From an uncultured cyanobacterium (GTDB taxonomy: Bacteria; Cyanobacteriota; Cyanobacteriia; PCC-6307; Cyanobiaceae), in assembly GCA_903882285.1 (NCBI GenBank), contig CAIRWM010000013.1, positions 1 through 39,783 of the forward strand: 39,783 nt of DNA, read 5' to 3'. The position numbers were made by a program, and so were the translations under genes. Below, piece after piece: positions 29,821 to 36,767 of the stretch (position 1 is the first letter of the stretch; each line of letters starts with the position of its first letter). Below the pieces are notes generated by a model. It had not been told where the DNA came from, did no database searches, and was given only the letters and a program-made list of their open reading frames with translations.

Positions 29821-29917
29821 GGGGACGGGGCAGAGGGCGATTTTTTATCGTGGTGGATTGCGCTGCCGACCCGCCGGCGGCGCAGCCCTACCAGCGCCGC
29901 CCCCCGCCAGCCCTTCC

Positions 29918-31072
29918 ATGCAGGACAAGCTCACCCTGATGATCCCAGGCCCGACCCCGGTGCCTGAAACCGTTCTGCAGGCGATGGGGCGCCATCCGAT
30001 CGGCCACCGCAGCGCCGATTTCCAGAAGATCGTCAAGCGCACCACCGAGCAGCTGCAGTGGCTGCATCAGACGACAAACGACGTGCTGGTGATCACCGGC
30101 AGCGGCACCGCCGCCATGGAGGCGGGCATCATCAACACCCTGAGCCGCGGCGACCGGGTGCTCTGCGGCGACAACGGCAAGTTCGGCGAACGCTGGGTCA
30201 AGGTGGCGAAGGCCTACGGCCTGGACGTGCAGGTGATCAAGGCCGAGTGGGGCCAGCCCCTCGACCCCGAAGCCTTCCGCGCTGCCCTGGAGGCCGACGG
30301 CGCCAAGGCGATCAAGGCCGTGATCCTCACCCACTCGGAAACTTCCACCGGGGTGATCAACGACCTCCAGGCCATTGCCGCTCACGTCCGCGCCCATGGC
30401 ACGGCTCTGACCATCGCCGACTGCGTCACCAGCCTCGGCGCCTGCTCCGTGCCCATGGACACCTGGGGCATCGATGTGATCGGCTCCGGCTCCCAGAAGG
30501 GCTACATGATGCCGCCGGGGCTCAGCTTCGTGGCCATGAGCGACCGGGCCTGGGCCGCTTACGAGGGCTCAAACTTACCGAAATTTTACCTCGATCTGGG
30601 CAAGTACCGGAAATCGGCCAAGGCCGACAGCAACCCGTTCACGCCAGCAATCAACCTCTACTTTGCCCTGGAGGCGGCCCTGGAGATGATGCAGAAGGAG
30701 GGGCTGGAGGCAATCTTCCATCGCCACGAGCGCCATCGCCGGGCCACCAGCGCCGCGATGAAGGCGATCGGCCTGCCGCTCTACGCCGCCGAGGGGCACG
30801 GCAGCCCGGCCATCACGGCCGTCGCCCCCCAGGGCATCGACGCCGAAAGCCTGCGCAAGGAAGTCAAGAATCGCTTTGACATCTTGCTGGCCGGCGGCCA
30901 GGACCACCTCAAGGGCCATGTGTTCCGCATCGGCCACCTCGGTTTCGTCTGCGACCGCGACGTGCTCACGGCCGTGGCCGCGATCGAGGCCACCCTGCAG
31001 GACCTGGGCCTGGGCGTGGTGCTCACCGGCGCCGGCGTGGCCGCGGCCGCGGCCGAACTGAGCCGGGGCTGA
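29918..31072 (+). CDS. Class V aminotransferase, alanine/serine-glyoxylate type
   Basis: This PLP enzyme (384 residues) belongs to the alanine-glyoxylate/serine-glyoxylate aminotransferase family; cyanobacterial members were once mislabelled as a soluble hydrogenase small subunit. The PLP lysine is K194 in GSGSQKGYMMPPG, with D168 in IADCVTSLGA holding the pyridine nitrogen; the N-terminal MIPGPTPVPETVL is typical. The likely role is detoxifying glyoxylate from photorespiration to glycine. The ATG at 29918 is chosen because the conserved N-terminus starts there; a longer frame from 29552 lies antisense to cbiD. Which amino donor it prefers cannot be read from the sequence. Confidence 0.93.
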   Translation: MQDKLTLMIPGPTPVPETVLQAMGRHPIGHRSADFQKIVKRTTEQLQWLHQTTNDVLVITGSGTAAMEAGIINTLSRGDRVLCGDNGKFGERWVKVAKAYGLDVQVIKAEWGQPLDPEAFRAALEADGAKAIKAVILTHSETSTGVINDLQAIAAHVRAHGTALTIADCVTSLGACSVPMDTWGIDVIGSGSQKGYMMPPGLSFVAMSDRAWAAYEGSNLPKFYLDLGKYRKSAKADSNPFTPAINLYFALEAALEMMQKEGLEAIFHRHERHRRATSAAMKAIGLPLYAAEGHGSPAITAVAPQGIDAESLRKEVKNRFDILLAGGQDHLKGHVFRIGHLGFVCDRDVLTAVAAIEATLQDLGLGVVLTGAGVAAAAAELSRG

Positions 31073-31203
31073 CGCCCGGGGGTGAAGCGCCGGAGCTGTG
31101 GCACCGGAGTTGTTGCATTGTTTCCTGGTTGCAGAGCTAAGGCTGGCAACCGGGAGCAGGCTCCATAGCGTTTCCCTGGACTTTCTTCCTCTCCCTTCGG
31201 ACC

Positions 31204-31653
31204 ATGCGCCGATCCCTCCTTGCCCTGACCTGCCTGCTGAGCCTCGGCGCCGCTGGCTGCCAGTCGCAGAACCTCGCCCAGCGGGAGCAACGCGCCAAGC
31301 AGCAGATCTGCTCCCAGTTGGCCGATGCCGCCAAGGCCCTGGATCAGGTGGCAGCCCTGAAACCCACCTCCACCGTGGGTGAGGCCGCCGCCGCCGATCG
31401 AGCCCTCGGCACGGCCCTGGCTGCGCTGGAGCGCTCCGAGCAGAAGCTCGAGCAGCTGCGCCTGCAGAATTTCCGCACCCAGCTCAAGGGCTTCAAGGCC
31501 GACGTGGCCAAGGTGGCCTCCGACAAGAAACAGACCCTGGAGCAGGCCGCCGTGGAGTTGAAGGCCAAGGCCCAACCGGTGCTCGAAGCCCGACGTGCCC
31601 TCACGGCCGCCGTGAAGTGCGAGGAGCCCGCCGCCGCACCCGCCAAGCCCTGA
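31204..31653 (+). CDS. Small lipoprotein, coiled-coil rich
   Basis: The 149-residue product has a classic lipoprotein signal: MRRSLLALTCLLSLGAAGC, with the lipobox cysteine at residue 19. The mature part is Ala-, Lys- and Gln-rich and predicted to be helical and coiled (LAQREQRAKQQICSQLADAAKAL, ALAALERSEQKLEQLRLQNF), ending in a second Cys and an Ala/Pro tail. No named family is recognised. A 14-base sequence before it (31160-31173) is identical to one before psb34. A strong terminator hairpin lies just past the stop. Confidence 0.82.
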   Translation: MRRSLLALTCLLSLGAAGCQSQNLAQREQRAKQQICSQLADAAKALDQVAALKPTSTVGEAAAADRALGTALAALERSEQKLEQLRLQNFRTQLKGFKADVAKVASDKKQTLEQAAVELKAKAQPVLEARRALTAAVKCEEPAAAPAKP

Positions 31654-31661
31654 GCCGGCGG

Positions 31662-31708
31662 ACCAGAGCCCAGGCCAGGCCTGGGCTCTGGTCGTGGTAA
31701 CGTTTTGA
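31662..31708 (+). terminator. Hairpin terminator after lipoprotein gene
   Basis: Arms 31662-31676 and 31678-31692 are perfect 15-bp inverted repeats around one central base (ACCAGAGCCCAGGCC and its complement). A modest T-rich stretch (GTTTTGATT) follows at 31701-31710. It separates the core gene from the tRNA and islet beyond. The symmetry also lets it act in the other direction. Confidence 0.8.
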
Positions 31709-31787
31709 TTGCTGCTTGGATTCGAAGGAAATCAACAGTGAACCTGCCAAGGCATTCACTTACTTTTCTCAGTCCGTCAACATTCTT

Positions 31788-31859
31788 GCGGGTGTAATTC
31801 AGTGGTAGAATGTCAGCTTCCCAAGCTGAACGTCGCCGGTTCGAGCCCGGTCACCCGCT
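31788..31859 (+). tRNA. tRNA-Gly (anticodon CCC)
   Basis: A full cloverleaf of 72 nt can be drawn: acceptor GCGGGTG (31788-31794) with CACCCGC (31852-31858), D-stem ATTC/GAAT, anticodon stem TCAGC/GCTGA around loop TTCCCAA (anticodon CCC at 31820-31822, reading GGG), a 5-nt variable loop, and the T-arm with loop TTCGAGC. The discriminator is T31859 and CCA is not encoded. The last 45 nt are duplicated at 35342, marking this gene as an integration site that remains intact. Confidence 0.95.
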
Positions 31860-31860
31860 T
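31815..31860 (+). repeat. Left attachment-site copy (tRNA-Gly 3' end)
   Basis: This 46-bp segment, from inside the anticodon stem to one base past the discriminator, is identical to 35342-35387. Beyond it the two flanks still share a degraded match: 31868-31886 against 35394-35413, about 15 of 20 positions. Exact duplication of a tRNA 3' end is the usual trace of site-specific integration by a tyrosine recombinase. Confidence 0.9.
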
Positions 31861-32325
31861 ATCAGTTCAGAGCCGAGAAATCCCCAATGATCAGCGTGCG
31901 GCATTTCTCCCATCGGCTGGCAGAGGGCCAGCAGGAGCCAGGCGATGGCAGGTAATGCCAGGGAGTGGCAGCGACCTTCTCACACGGCTTCTCTCACGAC
32001 TGCGCCATTGATTCGTCAGGCATATACCTGCTCGGGGTGAATTCATGGGCCGTCGTGCCCTGGATGGTCCGGAATCACGGCTGGGCGGAGGCTGTCATCT
32101 GAATTCGTCCCAACATCACGTCTGGAGGTGATCAGGGCAAGCCGCTTCAGCATCAACGACCGATCACCTAACACTGCAATAACAGGGAAACAATTCCCCA
32201 GGACGGCCTCCAAAATTGCTGGAGACCAGCCGGGCACCACCCACTCGATCCAGACCCGCCCAGCGACCTTTCCAGAGACCTGACTGGAGACCTAGGGTGT
32301 GGTGTATTGCCTTCCTGTCCCGCTG
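31861..32325. other. Non-coding left arm of the islet
   Basis: These 465 bases between the tRNA and the antitoxin start contain no reading frame I can support on either strand; short minus-strand frames (32043-32240, 32164-32439) have no recognisable content. The stretch holds one copy of GACCTTCTCACA (31973), a GCTGG-AGA-CCAGC palindrome (32218-32230) and the possible operator at 32271-32293. No remnant of an integrase was visible in any frame. Confidence 0.6.
32271..32293 (+). promoter_or_regulatory. Possible operator upstream of the toxin-antitoxin genes
   Basis: Two direct GAGACCT heptamers (32275-32281 and 32287-32293) lie 12 bp apart, about one helical turn, and are interleaved with an inverted TCCAG/CTGGA pair (32271-32275 and 32284-32288). 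They end 32 bp before the antitoxin ATG, where YefM/Phd-type antitoxins normally bind to autoregulate. Assignment is by position and symmetry only. Confidence 0.35.
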
Positions 32326-32581
32326 ATGGCCCACCGTGTACTCGCCGAGACTGCCGTGAGCATCTCGGAACACAAGAAAAACCCCATGGCCACCCTGGCG
32401 GCAGGAGAGGGGGATGGCCGTCGCGGTGCTCAACCGCAACGAGCCGGCCTTCTACTGCGTGCCGGCCAGGGCCTACGAAGAACTGATGGATCTGGTGGAC
32501 GACCTGGAGCTGGGCCGCATCGCCGATGCCCGGCTGACGGACGGCCAGGAGCCGGTGCGGGTCAGCCTCGATGCCCTTTGA
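32326..32581 (+). pseudogene. YefM/Phd-type antitoxin gene with a +1 frameshift
   Basis: The first frame reads MAHRVLAETAVSISEHKKNP, then MATLAAGEG, a typical YefM/Phd DNA-binding N-terminus. At a run of five G (32409-32413) the frame is lost; reading on with one G fewer gives MAVAVLNRNEPAFYCVPARA and, further on, LMDLVDDLELGRIADAR, the expected toxin-binding half, ending at 32581. The intact protein would have about 85 residues. As written, the first frame stays open to 32625 in unrelated sequence. The second half starts with its own ATG at 32414, with GGAG at 32404-32407 as a well-spaced ribosome site, so a 55-residue C-terminal fragment could be made alone. The stop overlaps the toxin start by 11 bp. 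The frameshift could also be a sequencing error. Confidence 0.75.
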
Positions 32582-32852
32582 GCTGGCATTTCACCCGGAA
32601 GCCCTTCGGGAGTGGCGGAAGCTGACGCCAGGAATCCGAGAGCAGTTCAAGAACAAGTTGGCCGAGCGGCTGCATGAGCCCAGGATCCCCGTGAGCAAAT
32701 TGCGTGGATCCTCCAACCGCTACAAGATCAAGTTGCGGGCCGCCGGGTTCCGCCTCGTCTACGAGGTGCGGGATCGCGAGCTGCTGGTGCTGGTCGTGGC
32801 GGTGGGCAAGCGGGAGCGCAATGCTGTCTATCGCCAAGCCGATCAGCGCTGA
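32571..32852 (+). CDS. RelE/ParE-superfamily toxin
   Basis: The 93-residue product has the complete RelE-type pattern: ELAFHPEALREWRKL at the start, the basic strand segments LRGSSNRYKIKLRAAGFRLVYEV, and the C-terminal VLVVAVGKRERNAVYRQA. RelE toxins cleave mRNA in the ribosomal A site; ParE relatives act on gyrase, but the basic strand residues and length here are closer to RelE/YoeB-type mRNA interferases. The gene overlaps the antitoxin end by 11 bp and the primase-helicase begins 6 bp after its stop, so all three are probably one transcript. No truncation is visible, which is notable given the broken antitoxin. Confidence 0.88.
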   Translation: MPFELAFHPEALREWRKLTPGIREQFKNKLAERLHEPRIPVSKLRGSSNRYKIKLRAAGFRLVYEVRDRELLVLVVAVGKRERNAVYRQADQR

Positions 32853-32858
32853 CACCTT

Positions 32859-35252
32859 ATGGCTGACTCCGTGTCCTCGGAGATGGATCAGCTGCGCCGG
32901 GAGAACGCACGCTTGATCGGGCTGCTGGAGGCCCACGGCATCGCCTGGAGATCCGGCGAACCTGCCCCAACGGAACCCGCGTCGTTTGGAGAAGGTGACT
33001 CGGAGGCAGACCCCGCCAAGGGCCCCAGTTCCACGCAGGAAAAGGTGACGCTGTTCCGGAGTCTCTTCCGAGGCCGTGACGACGTCTACGCCCTGCGCTG
33101 GCAGAGCAGCAGCGGGCGCTCGGGCTATGCGCCGGCCTGCGCCAATGAGTGGCGGCCAGGCCTCTGCGAGAAGCCCCGGATCTCCTGCCGCGACTGCAAT
33201 CACCGGGAGCTGCAGCCCCTCAGCAATGCGGCGATCTACGGCCATCTGGCCGGCGAGCACACCATCGGCCTTTACCCCCTGCTGGAGAACGACCATTGCC
33301 ACCTGCTGGCCGTCGACTTTGACGAGCAGGACTGGCGTGATGACGCCCGGGCCTTTCTGCGCTCGTGTCGGCAGCTGGCGGTGCCGGCAGCGCTGGAGAT
33401 CTCGCGCTCCGGCAAAGGCGCCCACGTGTGGGTGTTCTTCGAAGAGGCGGTGCCGGCGCGGGAGGCTCGCCAACTGGGGGCGGCCCTGATCAGCCACACC
33501 TGCAACGCCACGCGTCAGCTGCAGCTGAGCTCCTACGACCGGCTGTTCCCCAACCAGGACACCCTGCCGAAAGGCGGATTCGGCAACCTGATCGCCCTGC
33601 CGCTGCAGAAGGAAGCCCGGCAGCGGGGCTGCAGCGTCTTCGTGGATGACGACCTGAAGCCCTATCCCGATCAGTGGGTCTACCTGGCAACCCTTCAGCG
33701 GCTGTCGGGGGAAGGGCTGAAGAGCGTGATTCAGGGCGCCACCGGCGGTAGCCATCCCCTCGATCTCGCCTTCATTGACGAGGAGGACCTGGCGACCCCA
33801 TGGAAGCAACGTCCAGCGCCAACAAAACTCAGCGGACCGTTACCCGCCTCCCTCAACCTCACCCTGGCCGATCGGCTGTATGTGGAGCGCTCGGGATTGC
33901 CGCAGCCACTGCTTAATCGCCTGATCCGCCTGGCTGCCTTTGCCAATCCCGCCTTCTACAAAGCCCAGGCCATGCGCCTGTCGGTGTGGGACAAGCCGCG
34001 GGTGATCGGCTGCGCTGAGAACTTCCCGCAGCACATCGCCCTGCCGCGCGGCTGTCTGGAACCGGTGCAGACCCTGCTACGGGAACAGGGCATCGGCTGG
34101 GAACTGGTGGATGAGCGCCAGAACGGCTCACCGCTGGAGCTGATGTTTGCGGGCCAGCTGCGCGCTGATCAGGAGGCCGCCGTGGAGGCGATGCTGCGCC
34201 ACGACATCGGCGTGCTGCAGGCACCGACGGCCTTCGGCAAAACCGTGGTGGCGGCAGCGATCCTGGCCCGGCGGGGCGTGAACACCCTGGTGCTGGTGCA
34301 TCGCGCCGAGCTGCTGCGCCAGTGGCAGGAAAGGCTTCAGACCTTCCTGGACGTCCCACCCGAAGCGATCGGTTACATCGGTGGCGGCAAGGCCAAGCCC
34401 ACCGGCCAGCTCGACATCGCCGTGATGCAGTCGCTGGTGCGCAAGGGCGAGGTGAATCCCCTGGTGCAGACCTACGGGCAGGTGATCGTCGATGAATGCC
34501 ACCACATCGCCGCAGCATCCTTTGAAGCGATCCTGCGCCAGGTGAAGGCCCGCTACGTGCTCGGGCTGTCGGCCACCCTGGTGCGCCGCGACGGTCTGCA
34601 GCCGATTCTGTTCATGCATTGCGGCCCGATTCGCCACACCGCCGAGCGGCCCGCCGGGGCGCCCCAGACCCTGGAGCTGGTGAGCCGCACCCATCAGCTC
34701 GAGGAGCTGCCAACCGATCTGCCGATCCAGGAGCTGATGCGCCGATTAGCGGAGGACCCACGCCGCACCGAGCGGATCGTGGAGGAGGCTCTCGCCTGCT
34801 GGGGTGACGGCCGCAGCTTGTTGCTCCTGAGCGAGCGCACAGATCACATCAAGACGATCGCCGCTGCTCTGGCTGGGGAGGTGCCGAACCTGTTCCTTTT
34901 GCATGGGCGGCTGAGCCCACGCCAGCGCAGCGCCACCCTGGCCGCGCTGGAAGCGTTACCTCCTGATGCCCCCCGCATCGTGCTAGCCACCGGCCGTCTG
35001 GTGGGTGAAGGCTTCGATCATCCGCCACTCAACACGCTGCTGCTGGCGATGCCCGTGTCGTGGAAGGGCACGCTGCAGCAATACGCCGGCCGCCTGCATA
35101 GACAACAGAGAGGCAAGACAAGCGTGCGCATCATCGATTGGCTTGATCTCGGCCATCCGATCACGCAACGGATGTGGGAGCGACGGCTGCGGGGCTATCG
35201 GGCCATGGGCTATGCGCTGCTTGCAGATCAGCTATCGATGGCAAACGCCTGA
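32859..35252 (+). CDS. AEP primase-SF2 helicase fusion (TOTE conflict-system type)
   Basis: The 797-residue product opens with a short leucine-zipper-like helix (MDQLRRENARLIGLLEAHG, residues 9-27). Residues 65-290 form an archaeo-eukaryotic primase domain of the TOTE type: four Cys (94, 103, 110, 113) that may bind zinc, the metal motif AVDFDE (D153, D155), SGKGAHVWVFF (H189), and GNLIALPLQKEARQRG with SVFVDDDLKPYPDQW. From about 430 a superfamily 2 helicase follows: APTAFGKT (455-462), VDECHH (544-549), SAT (571-573) and LQQYAGRLHR near the end. All catalytic residues appear intact. Such fusions are predicted to act in DNA-directed conflict with phages or plasmids; activity of this one is unknown. 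It follows the RelE gene by 6 bp. Confidence 0.9.
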   Translation: MADSVSSEMDQLRRENARLIGLLEAHGIAWRSGEPAPTEPASFGEGDSEADPAKGPSSTQEKVTLFRSLFRGRDDVYALRWQSSSGRSGYAPACANEWRPGLCEKPRISCRDCNHRELQPLSNAAIYGHLAGEHTIGLYPLLENDHCHLLAVDFDEQDWRDDARAFLRSCRQLAVPAALEISRSGKGAHVWVFFEEAVPAREARQLGAALISHTCNATRQLQLSSYDRLFPNQDTLPKGGFGNLIALPLQKEARQRGCSVFVDDDLKPYPDQWVYLATLQRLSGEGLKSVIQGATGGSHPLDLAFIDEEDLATPWKQRPAPTKLSGPLPASLNLTLADRLYVERSGLPQPLLNRLIRLAAFANPAFYKAQAMRLSVWDKPRVIGCAENFPQHIALPRGCLEPVQTLLREQGIGWELVDERQNGSPLELMFAGQLRADQEAAVEAMLRHDIGVLQAPTAFGKTVVAAAILARRGVNTLVLVHRAELLRQWQERLQTFLDVPPEAIGYIGGGKAKPTGQLDIAVMQSLVRKGEVNPLVQTYGQVIVDECHHIAAASFEAILRQVKARYVLGLSATLVRRDGLQPILFMHCGPIRHTAERPAGAPQTLELVSRTHQLEELPTDLPIQELMRRLAEDPRRTERIVEEALACWGDGRSLLLLSERTDHIKTIAAALAGEVPNLFLLHGRLSPRQRSATLAALEALPPDAPRIVLATGRLVGEGFDHPPLNTLLLAMPVSWKGTLQQYAGRLHRQQRGKTSVRIIDWLDLGHPITQRMWERRLRGYRAMGYALLADQLSMANA

Positions 35253-35341
35253 TCGAAAGCTTCTCACAGACCTTCTCACATCCAAGCCTGAGGGCTTATG
35301 AGACTCACGGCAGCGCAACCAGTTCGGCCAATTAATCGAGA

Positions 35342-35387
35342 AGCTTCCCAAGCTGAACGTCGCCGGTTCGAGCCCGGTCACCCGCTT
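35342..35387 (+). repeat. Right attachment-site copy (partial tRNA-Gly)
   Basis: This segment repeats the last 45 nt of tRNA-Gly plus one base exactly, but lacks the acceptor 5' strand, the D-arm and the start of the anticodon stem, so it is not a tRNA gene. It marks the far end of the islet. The mismatch at 35341 (A for C) sets the left limit of identity. Confidence 0.9.
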
Positions 35388-35666
35388 TTAATCCAGGGCC
35401 AATAAGATCCCCACAAAAGCTAGTCTGGCACTGGTTTCTGGACTTGCAGCGGCCGACTGCCCCTGACAGGCCGTGCCAGGCTGAAGGGTCGGAATGTTTA
35501 CAGCTGGGTCGGAGCCCATCGAACTGTGAATGCAAGCAAAGACGGCTTCGCTTTTGCAACGGCAGCCCTATTGAAGATCTACTGCTCCAAGCTGATCATT
35601 CTGGCATTGGTTGAGCTGACACACCAGTCAGCCAGCACACCCTCACCCTTGCGACTACCCGCACCC
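35388..35666. other. Intergenic region beyond the islet
   Basis: These 279 bases lie between the att copy and the DUF1501 stop. The only frame of note (35332-35559 minus) is the antisense of the tRNA remnant and is not a gene. I see no clear terminator for the minus-strand cluster that ends here. Confidence 0.5.
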
Positions 35667-36767
35667 TCAAACCCACACTCTTTGCAGCACCCGCCGGTAG
35701 AGCTCAGGCGGGCTGAGGCTGGGGATCATGTCGCCGCGTTCGTCGAGATCGCTGAGGCTTGGGTATCGGCCGATCAGACGATCGGGCAGCTGCTCGCCGA
35801 AGAGCAGAGCTACCGAGGCGCTGCCGTGGTCGGTGCCGCGGGAGCCGTTTTCGCGCAGGCGGCGGCCGAATTCACTCACCGCCAGCAGGGTGACGGCTGG
35901 GCGGCTGGGCAGGCGCTCCAGGCCTGCAGCCAAGGCAGCGAGGGCGGCGGCGAGTTCGCTGAGCACGCGGGCGTGGCGAACCGGCTGGCTGGCGTGGGTG
36001 TCGTAGCCGCCCTGGGCGAGCTGGAGCACGGGCGGACAGGCGCCGCTGCCGATCAGGCGCAGGGCGAGGGCAACCTGCTGGCCGAGGCTGCCGCGGGGGA
36101 TCTCGATGCCAGGGGGCAGGGGCGCCAGCTGCTGGCGCAGGCGCTGTAGCTCCAGCTGGCCGGCCTGCTCGAGGGCGAGCATCTGGCGCAGCACGGCATT
36201 GGCGCCGGCCTCCGCCGGATCAAAGCTCGCACCCAGGCGGCCGCGCAGCTCCTCTGGCGAGAGCTGCAGGGCCAGGGCCTTGCCGCCCTCCATGGCGGGG
36301 GAGCCGGCGGGGCCGAGGGCCAGCAGAGGGCCGGGGTGCTGGCGCTGATCCAGCGCTGCAGCCAACCAGCCGGTGCCCTCGCCAGCAGGGGAGGCGGTGG
36401 CCCACTGATCGGCGGCCTTGAAGTGGCTGCGATTGGGGCGGGGCCAGCCCACCCCCAGCGCCAAGGCCAGACGGCGGCTCTTCCAGAGGGGAAGAAGCGA
36501 TGCCATGGCGGGGTGCAGGGCCAGGCCAGCAGCCAGAGGCAGGGCCTCAGACGCGTTGAGCGCCAGGCTGGGCCTTGCTTGGCGGTAAAGGGGATCAGCG
36601 ATCGGAGCCACGGTGTTGAGCCCGTCGTTGCCGCCGCGCAGCTCCAGCAGCACCAGCACCGCGCGGCTGCGCAGTGATCCAGCACCAGCCGAGCCGAAGC
36701 GGCCACCGGCGAAGGCAGCGCCGGCGGAGCTGGCGAGCAGCAGCGAGAGAAGGGAACGGCGTTTCAT
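35667..36767 (-). CDS. DUF1501 family secreted protein
   Basis: The 366-residue product starts with a twin-arginine-like signal (MKRRSLLSLLLASSAGAAFAGG, RR at 3-4). The DUF1501 pattern follows: VLLELRGGNDGLNTVAP, LALHPAMASLLPLW, RSHFKAADQWATA, QGGYDTHASQ, and SEFGRRLRENGSRGTDHGSASV. The family belongs to the alkaline phosphatase/sulfatase-like fold superfamily and is of unknown function; it is nearly always encoded next to a DUF1800 gene, as here. Its ATG overlaps the DUF1800 stop by 4 bp. The conserved DHG and EFGR motifs are present, so the protein looks intact. Upstream frame to 36902 lies inside DUF1800 and is not used. Confidence 0.9.
   Translation of the reverse strand: MKRRSLLSLLLASSAGAAFAGGRFGSAGAGSLRSRAVLVLLELRGGNDGLNTVAPIADPLYRQARPSLALNASEALPLAAGLALHPAMASLLPLWKSRRLALALGVGWPRPNRSHFKAADQWATASPAGEGTGWLAAALDQRQHPGPLLALGPAGSPAMEGGKALALQLSPEELRGRLGASFDPAEAGANAVLRQMLALEQAGQLELQRLRQQLAPLPPGIEIPRGSLGQQVALALRLIGSGACPPVLQLAQGGYDTHASQPVRHARVLSELAAALAALAAGLERLPSRPAVTLLAVSEFGRRLRENGSRGTDHGSASVALLFGEQLPDRLIGRYPSLSDLDERGDMIPSLSPPELYRRVLQRVWV

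Larger units (their letters stand above)
31861..35387. mobile_element. 3.5-kb tRNA-Gly islet carrying toxin-antitoxin and primase-helicase genes, no integrase
   Basis: The segment is bounded by the intact tRNA-Gly and by a 46-bp copy of its 3' end. It contains a broken antitoxin gene, a RelE-type toxin gene and an AEP-helicase gene in one direction. There is no integrase, excisionase, transposase or replication gene, so it is either a relic of a larger island or a passive element moved by an enzyme from elsewhere. Short direct repeats GACCTTCTCACA occur near both inner ends (31973-31984 and 35269-35280). The inference of mobility rests on the att-like duplication; excision is not shown. Confidence 0.75.

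Noticed and set aside
32164-32439. Minus-strand frame opposite the antitoxin
   Set aside because: It overlaps the clear antitoxin sequence and resembles nothing.
35342-35387. Second tRNA-Gly gene
   Set aside because: The 5' acceptor strand and D-arm are absent; it is only a 3' fragment.
35332-35559. Minus-strand 75-codon frame including RARTGDVQLGK
   Set aside because: This peptide is the antisense translation of the tRNA-Gly fragment, a well-known false gene type.
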